Shown here: positions 5,994 through 10,367 of the stretch, piece by piece
Layout: every line of letters begins with the position of its first letter
Numbering within the stretch: the first letter of the stretch is position 1
Assembly (NCBI GenBank): GCA_029986975.1
Contig: DALTWR010000010.1
Span: 1 to 10,367 of the forward strand
Length of the DNA: 10,367 nucleotides
Source: Methanocorpusculum sp.
Lineage (GTDB): Archaea; Halobacteriota; Methanomicrobia; Methanomicrobiales; Methanocorpusculaceae
Reading direction: 5' to 3'
Program-made: the position numbers and the translations under genes
Notes under the pieces: model-generated
The model's input: only the letters and a program-made list of their open reading frames with translations
What the model was told of the DNA's origin: nothing
The model's database searches: none

Positions 5994-6806
5994 CGCCATA
6001 GATAGAACAACATTCAGCAGGAACTCAGGAATCTGCTTATCAGTTGCAATTGATGTGTGGAAGGTAACAAGCCCATCAGTAGTAACACCCATGTACTTGA
6101 ATGATGCAGCATACGTGATGTCCATTACTTTCCATGCGCCCCAGAGAAGAGAAACAGACATCGTTGCCGGATTTGTCCGTACCGTCTCTCCCTGTGAGAT
6201 CCTTTGTGCAGGCATTCCCGGAAGTGTAATCATCATCTGATCTGCTGCGCCGAGCACAGTAACCTGCTGTCCGGCAACAGTTGTAGTGCCCTGCGGAAGC
6301 CAGACATTATAGTTTGAAATGTATGACAGAGTCGGTGTTCCGTATACCGGATTGCTGGTAAATGAACCGGATGCAACACAAACACCTGCAAAGATGATGA
6401 GCAGAAGAATAATTACGCCAAACACTTTTAATCCGGTGTGTTTCTTCTTCTTCGGCTCATCGACAGCTGCTGCTTTTGCTTCAGCGGCCTTCTTTGCTTC
6501 GTCTTCGCTGACAAGTCTGCGCGCATTGCGGAGTTCTTCTTCTTTTTTTGCCTCCTCTTCGCGTTTCAGGCGTTCTGCTTCAGCTATCTTTGCAGCCTTC
6601 TGAGCTTCTTCAGCTTTTTTGATCTCTTCTGCACGTTTCAGCTCTTCGGCTTTGCGCTCGGCTTCAGCTTTTTTAACCTCTTCTGCACGTTTTAATTCTT
6701 CCTGACGCGCCTGCTCACGTGCATTATTAATCTCCTCTGCACGCTTCAGAACTTCTTCGTCAGTAAGTTCGCGAACCGGAACTTCCGGCACTGTATCTTC
6801 TGGCAT
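5970..6806 (-). CDS. Single-pass membrane protein with charged 18-residue helix repeats (unknown function)
   Basis: I do not recognise a named family. The 278-aa protein has three parts. Residues 20-91 are four 18-residue units; three begin LKRAEE and the fourth is more divergent, all rich in Glu, Lys, Arg and Ala. A Lys/Ala-rich stretch ending in four lysines (119-122) follows. Residues about 126-145 form one hydrophobic transmembrane helix (KVFGVIILLLIIFAGVCVA). Residues 147-278 form a Ser/Thr/Gly-rich C-terminal domain with no Cys. The positive charges before the membrane helix suggest a cytosolic N-terminus and an external C-terminus. The shape recalls TolA-like or scaffold proteins, but nothing shows homology. 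The ATG at 6806 has a TATA-like box 29 bp upstream and no Shine-Dalgarno, consistent with a leaderless transcript. The gene ends inside a hairpin/T-run 14 bp before birA. The protein is real given its repeats, membrane helix and flanking signals. Confidence 0.8.
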   Translation of the reverse strand: MPEDTVPEVPVRELTDEEVLKRAEEINNAREQARQEELKRAEEVKKAEAERKAEELKRAEEIKKAEEAQKAAKIAEAERLKREEEAKKEEELRNARRLVSEDEAKKAAEAKAAAVDEPKKKKHTGLKVFGVIILLLIIFAGVCVASGSFTSNPVYGTPTLSYISNYNVWLPQGTTTVAGQQVTVLGAADQMMITLPGMPAQRISQGETVRTNPATMSVSLLWGAWKVMDITYAASFKYMGVTTDGLVTFHTSIATDKQIPEFLLNVVLSMAGIKYQKA

Positions 6807-6831
6807 ATACTTAGTAAATATGTCGAGTGAG

Positions 6832-6839
6832 ATAATAAA
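6832..6839 (-). promoter_or_regulatory. TATA-like box for the repeat-helix membrane protein gene
   Basis: The minus strand reads TTTATTAT, centred about 29 bp before the ATG at 6806. This spacing suits a transcript starting at or very near the start codon. It lies in a 97-bp intergenic region (6807-6903) that otherwise shows only T-rich patches after the upstream gene and short CCTG/CAGG inverted repeats near 6840-6853. Confidence 0.5.
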
Positions 6840-6903
6840 CCTGCTCTAACAGGAGCACAAACAAAAGAGAATCCGGAGATAAAAATGAGTTGAAGAGATT
6901 ATC

Positions 6904-7200
6904 TTACTCTTCTTTCTTGCTGTGGAGTTTTTCAGCAGCAAGTTTCTTTGCTTTCTCAGTTGCAGTTCCAGCTGCCTTCTTTGCTTTTCCTGAAACAAAA
7001 CCAATCCAGACAGTGAAGAAGACTGCAAGAATGGTTACAAAGACTGCATAGCCAAGCATTGCAGGGATAGTGCTCTGCTCACCGAAAATGGTTGTGAAAA
7101 TCTCCTGAATTGCTGTGTTCCAGGCAAGTGCAGCTACAAGACCAAAAGCAGCAGTAATTAATGCTGCAAGTTTTTCAATAATGTCGACAGATAATGCCAT
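6904..7200 (-). CDS. Small two-helix membrane protein, DUF5654-like
   Basis: The 98-aa protein starts at ATG 7200. It has a short amphipathic N-terminus, a first hydrophobic segment within about 11-28 (ALITAAFGLVAALAWN), a connecting loop, a second within about 48-70 (LGYAVFVTILAVFFTVWIGFV) and a Lys/Glu/Ala-rich tail (71-98) likely to be cytosolic and helical. The ITAAFGLVAALAWN segment followed by a second membrane helix matches my memory of DUF5654, a small archaeal membrane protein family of unknown function; this assignment is from memory. A TATA-like box about 25 bp upstream, overlapping the end of the helicase gene, suggests its own leaderless transcript. The charged tail resembles in composition the helix of the next gene, which might mean a shared membrane partner, but that is speculation. 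Confidence 0.8.
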   Translation of the reverse strand: MALSVDIIEKLAALITAAFGLVAALAWNTAIQEIFTTIFGEQSTIPAMLGYAVFVTILAVFFTVWIGFVSGKAKKAAGTATEKAKKLAAEKLHSKKEE

Positions 7201-7220
7201 ATTAATACATTAGATAGAAG

Positions 7221-7230
7221 TAGTATTTAG
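7221..7230 (-). promoter_or_regulatory. TATA-like box for the small membrane protein gene
   Basis: The minus strand reads CTAAATACTA, centred about 25 bp before the ATG at 7200. It overlaps the helicase TAA stop (7229-7227). No Shine-Dalgarno precedes the ATG, which again suits a leaderless transcript. The gap between the two genes is only 26 bp. Confidence 0.45.
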
Positions 7231-10200
7231 GATTTCACTGTGCAGAGTCCGTTTTCTTCTATGATGATGCCAAGTCTGATACCCATATCAACCGCTTTTT
7301 CAGAACGTTCTTTAACCTGCGCCGTCGCTTTGAAACCGAGAGATGCCGCGGTAAACTTTGCAAGTTCTGCCTTAGGTGTTGCATACTGGCGCATCAGAAT
7401 AATCTGTGCTGCAAGAAGCAGTTCTGATAAAGAAACATCAGCAATAGACCACTTATCTCCGCGAACGCGCGGAATAAGTTTGCCGTCGGGAATCGAAACA
7501 AACCCTTCATCATCACGTTCAAGCTGCCCGTCTTCAGTAATTTCTGCAATGCAGGATGAAATTCTATTCTTTACTGATGCAGTCATCCGTGAAACATTTC
7601 CTAACTCTTTAATGCGTGCATACAGCATATTTTCTGAAATCGGACCTTCAACTGCGACAATCTCTACAACCGCCGTCTTTAAGGCAAGGTCCTGTACTGA
7701 AGCGAACTCGTGATACTTCTGCAGGATGCACTGTTTTGCAGAAACATACTGCGGGAAACCAATCTCAGCCGGCAGGTTTCTCCATGCTCTTGGCTCTTTA
7801 GCAGGGGTATTTTCTTTTTCCGGCGGATTTGTTACAGAAAGAATTGCCATCTGCTGAACTGCTGCTTCCGCAGCAGATTTTGCTTTGGCTGCTTTTCTTT
7901 CTTCATCCGGTTTTCTCTCAGGTTTTTTGCGCGGAGTTTTCTTAACCGGCTCTATCTCTTTTTCAGCCGGAGTTTCAGGTTCTGCCTCTTCAAAAATATC
8001 CTCATCCGAGATTACCCCGGAGGGGGCTGCAGGTTTCTTTGTTTCAGATACTTTCGGGATTTCCTCTTTTGGAGTCGGCGTTTTTTTCTTCACTGATATT
8101 GGCTTTTTCGCGTCTTCGAGTTTCTGCAGCAGTTTTTGTTCACACTCTTTCGGCGCACAGAACCACTCAGGCGCCCAGATTCTGATAAGATTCCAGCCAA
8201 GCCCTTCTAAAATCTGTGTTCTTAAGCGGTCACGGTCACGTGCATCTTCTGCCGACCAGTAGTTCTGCCCGTCGCACATAATGCCTGCCATAAAGACACC
8301 TGCATCCGACGGATGAGATACAGCAATATCAACTCTGAATCCGGCACATCCCACATTTCTTGTTACTGTGTAGCCGTTATCTGTGAGCATGCGGGCAACT
8401 GAGTCCGCAAACCGGTCAGATTCTGCTGCGTCATTTTCGACATCGGAAAGTACGGTACTGTTTCTCGTTTCCGCATAAATCAGGAAGGCTGCAAGCGCTG
8501 CAACCCCGCGCGGAGTATCAGGCGTTATTGGAAGATCATAACCGCGGAAGTTTGAAAAGACCACACAGCGTTCACGTGCCCGCGTGATTAAGACATTGAG
8601 ACGGCGTTCTCCTCCTGCCTGATTCAGCGGTCCGAAGTTGCGCGAGAGTTTGTGTTCTTCATCGAAACCATACCCGATACTGATGAGAATTGTATCACGC
8701 TCATCACCCTGCACCGTTTCCAGATTCTTGACAAAGAAGTCTTCTCCGTTTTCGGAGTGCATCAGTGTTTCTACGTCCGGATTGTCGCGCAGAAGGATGT
8801 CAACCTCACGCCTGATGCTTTCCTGCTGCTTTGAGGAAAACGTTGCAACACCAAGCGTCTTATCCGGGAATCTCCGGTAGTACTCTATGACCGCCGCTGC
8901 AACTGCTTTTGCCTCATTGCGGTTTACGCCTGAGTTTCCGCGGTCATAGACGGCATCTTTCATGTGCACAAAGGAAAGCCCTAAGTCATCTGTTTCATGC
9001 TTCGGCGACGGGAAGACAAAAAGCGAGCCGTCATAGAATTCTGCGTTGGATACGGCAATCAGTGATTCGTGCCGTGAACGATAATGCCAGGTTAAGCGGC
9101 GAACCGGATAAACCTGTTTGCAGGCATGCAAGAGACTTTCCATATCGGTAATTTCTGCAGCACCGCTGCATTCGTCATCATCTGTGACCTCGTTTCCTCC
9201 GACGGAGTCGAAGAACGAGGTCGGCGGAAGCTGACGCGAGTCGCCCATAACAACAAGCTGTCTTCCGCGCATCAAAGCCCCCAAAGCATCTTCGGGTTTG
9301 ACCTGACTTGCTTCATCAAAGATGATGATGTCAAAAGTAACCGAACGCGGGTCGAGATACTGTGCCGCAGATAAAGGACTCATCATAAAACAGGGTTTAA
9401 TCTTCTGAATAAGTCCGCCCGCTTTTGTCATCAGGGTACGTATTGCCATGTGTCCGCGTTTGCGGTTGAATTCACCTGCAAGAATACCCATCTCGGACTC
9501 ACGTGAGGCACCGGCAAAGAGTTCAGGCATCTGTTCAGATAACTTGCGGGTGAGTTCTTTTGCATTTTCATGGAGGATTTTTTTGTCAAGACTTTTGAAG
9601 GTCTCAATCTTTTGTTCATGAGGCGTCTGGGCAAACTGTGCAAGACGCGGATGTGTCTGGTATGCTTCGTTTAAGAGTGAATCGATGTATCCGACGATAA
9701 ATGAAGGAATAATCGCATCTGCCGTAAGTTTTCCGCTCAGCGCAAGCCGTGCAGAGTCTGCTGCTGCAGTGTTTTCTGCAAGACTTACGTAGGTTAAAAA
9801 TCTGCTCCACGCCTCAAGCCGCTCGATGTCAGAAACCCAGTGTTCTGCGGTGTTTTCCAGCTCTGAAAACTCCGGTGCCTCTGCGGTGTTTTCAATATGG
9901 AGCCGGGTAATAAGTGCCTCATACGCAGTCTTTGCTGCCTGATACTTTTCTTCAACCTCGCCGCAGAGCATCGCACAGACGGTAAGTTTTCCGTCAATAA
10001 TTTTCTGCAGGGTTTTATCAGTAATTCTTCCGTCAGCAGCCCATGCACGAAGAACAGCAATCCACACTGCATATTGTTCAAGGAGTTCGGGGTTTGTATC
10101 TTCTCCTGTCCAAACCGGAGAAAAGAGACTGGCACAAAGGGATTTGTTTTCTGCCCACGCTGACACTTCTGCGGCGTAAATTTTGGCATTGCGAAGACCG

Positions 10201-10367
10201 GTTAAAATCTCTGCATCAGATAAGTCGGGATTTTTCAGACAGGCACGAATTTCAGCTCTGAGGTCTTTGTAGCCGGATGAAAACATCCGTGAAAGAGCAC
10301 CTTTGCTGCTTGCTTTAAGGAATGATTCATAGAGTTCTTTGCAGTCTTTTGCCGCAATATCAGGGGT
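7227..10367 (-). CDS. SF1 helicase with nuclease-like and DUF3320-like domains (partial, 5' end off the right edge)
   Basis: The frame is open from position 10367 to the stop at 7227; ATG at 10286 is internal because 27 in-frame codons precede it. Numbering from that Met, residues 1-300 are a helical region ending in the family-typical MMSPLSAAQYLDP. SF1 motifs follow: Walker B DEASQ (324-328), GDSRQLPP (348-355), WHYRSRHESL (400-409), ETVQGDERD (523-531) and LNVLITRARER (563-573). Residues about 625-725 match the Vsr/PD-(D/E)xK-like domain of DUF4011-type helicases (FRVDIAV, CDG, DARDRDRLR, EGLGWNLIRIW). Residues 726-835 are a Lys/Pro/Glu-rich, probably disordered linker. Residues about 840-1015 resemble DUF3320 (IVAVEGPISENML). 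Walker A and any DUF4011 domain must lie beyond the window. These proteins are large, patchily distributed and sometimes linked to phage defence, but function here is unproven. Met670 replaces the Glu I expect in the nuclease motif. Confidence 0.85.
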   Translation of the reverse strand, partial: TPDIAAKDCKELYESFLKASSKGALSRMFSSGYKDLRAEIRACLKNPDLSDAEILTGLRNAKIYAAEVSAWAENKSLCASLFSPVWTGEDTNPELLEQYAVWIAVLRAWAADGRITDKTLQKIIDGKLTVCAMLCGEVEEKYQAAKTAYEALITRLHIENTAEAPEFSELENTAEHWVSDIERLEAWSRFLTYVSLAENTAAADSARLALSGKLTADAIIPSFIVGYIDSLLNEAYQTHPRLAQFAQTPHEQKIETFKSLDKKILHENAKELTRKLSEQMPELFAGASRESEMGILAGEFNRKRGHMAIRTLMTKAGGLIQKIKPCFMMSPLSAAQYLDPRSVTFDIIIFDEASQVKPEDALGALMRGRQLVVMGDSRQLPPTSFFDSVGGNEVTDDDECSGAAEITDMESLLHACKQVYPVRRLTWHYRSRHESLIAVSNAEFYDGSLFVFPSPKHETDDLGLSFVHMKDAVYDRGNSGVNRNEAKAVAAAVIEYYRRFPDKTLGVATFSSKQQESIRREVDILLRDNPDVETLMHSENGEDFFVKNLETVQGDERDTILISIGYGFDEEHKLSRNFGPLNQAGGERRLNVLITRARERCVVFSNFRGYDLPITPDTPRGVAALAAFLIYAETRNSTVLSDVENDAAESDRFADSVARMLTDNGYTVTRNVGCAGFRVDIAVSHPSDAGVFMAGIMCDGQNYWSAEDARDRDRLRTQILEGLGWNLIRIWAPEWFCAPKECEQKLLQKLEDAKKPISVKKKTPTPKEEIPKVSETKKPAAPSGVISDEDIFEEAEPETPAEKEIEPVKKTPRKKPERKPDEERKAAKAKSAAEAAVQQMAILSVTNPPEKENTPAKEPRAWRNLPAEIGFPQYVSAKQCILQKYHEFASVQDLALKTAVVEIVAVEGPISENMLYARIKELGNVSRMTASVKNRISSCIAEITEDGQLERDDEGFVSIPDGKLIPRVRGDKWSIADVSLSELLLAAQIILMRQYATPKAELAKFTAASLGFKATAQVKERSEKAVDMGIRLGIIIEENGLCTVKS

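Noticed and set aside
6319..6695. Phe/Ser-rich open frames antisense to the charged repeat helix
   Set aside because: Their composition follows directly from antisense reading of Glu/Lys codons. The sense strand has TATA-like box, membrane helix and terminator support.
6807..6903. Small RNA or hidden short gene in the 97-bp gap
   Set aside because: Only T-rich patches, a TATA-like box and short inverted repeats of 4-5 bases are seen. No credible short ORF or stable structure stands out.
7710..8262. Plus-strand open frames of 125-128 codons opposite the helicase linker
   Set aside because: They are Phe/Ser/Arg/Cys-rich shadows of the Lys/Glu/Pro-rich linker, show no domain signature, and lie wholly within a well-supported gene.
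10284..10286. ATG at 10286 as the helicase start
   Set aside because: The frame stays open for 27 more codons to the window edge, and Walker A is missing downstream of this ATG, so the gene must begin outside the window.

Overview
The window looks like the chromosome of a methanogenic euryarchaeon, most likely Methanomicrobiales and possibly Methanocorpusculum. The reasons are a class I HMG-CoA reductase (archaeal lipid synthesis), a thiol:fumarate-reductase/SdhA-type flavoprotein, a Trm5-type tRNA methyltransferase, a DUF5654-like small membrane protein, TATA-like boxes 25-30 bp upstream of start codons that imply leaderless transcripts, and roughly even base composition. The taxon is an inference from gene content and protein style; no search was run. 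Coding density is very high. The longest gene-free stretch is about 100 bp, so no gap over 300 bp needs explaining. I saw no rRNA, tRNA, CRISPR array or insertion sequence.

Layout. Positions 1-2743 (minus strand) hold hmgA followed by a tfrA/sdhA-like flavoprotein gene, joined by an ATGA overlap; the flavoprotein gene runs off the left edge and lacks its C-terminal end. A 66-bp divergent region (2744-2809) separates hmgA from a plus-strand operon of thiM, thiE and trm5 (2810-5158), whose genes overlap by 4 and 8 bases. This divergent region carries TATA-like boxes and a perfect 18-bp palindrome at 2792-2809. A 41-bp convergent gap follows. From 5200 to the right edge everything is on the minus strand. 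In transcription order these are the 3' part of a very large SF1 helicase/nuclease-like gene (5' end beyond the window), a 98-aa two-helix membrane protein, a single-pass membrane protein with a charged 18-residue repeat helix, a strong hairpin plus T-run terminator-like element, and a biotin ligase that starts directly after the T-run.

The recognisable genes are core metabolism: mevalonate for isoprenoid lipids, fumarate reduction at the end of the incomplete reductive TCA branch, thiamine phosphate synthesis from the thiazole and pyrimidine moieties, m1G37 tRNA modification, and biotinylation (probably of the pyruvate carboxylase carrier subunit). The accessory-looking gene is the DUF4011/DUF3320-type helicase. 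Its fused nuclease-like domain has lost a residue that I recall as conserved in the family.

Most worth checking are the palindrome as a candidate thiamine operator, the LSMGMNM variant of the DAMGMNM cofactor loop in HMG-CoA reductase, the Met replacing Glu in the helicase nuclease domain, the hairpin/T-run touching the birA start codon, the 18-residue charged helix repeats, and strong word biases (CTGCAG very frequent, GATC very rare, CTAG absent). I see no clear multi-gene novel system.
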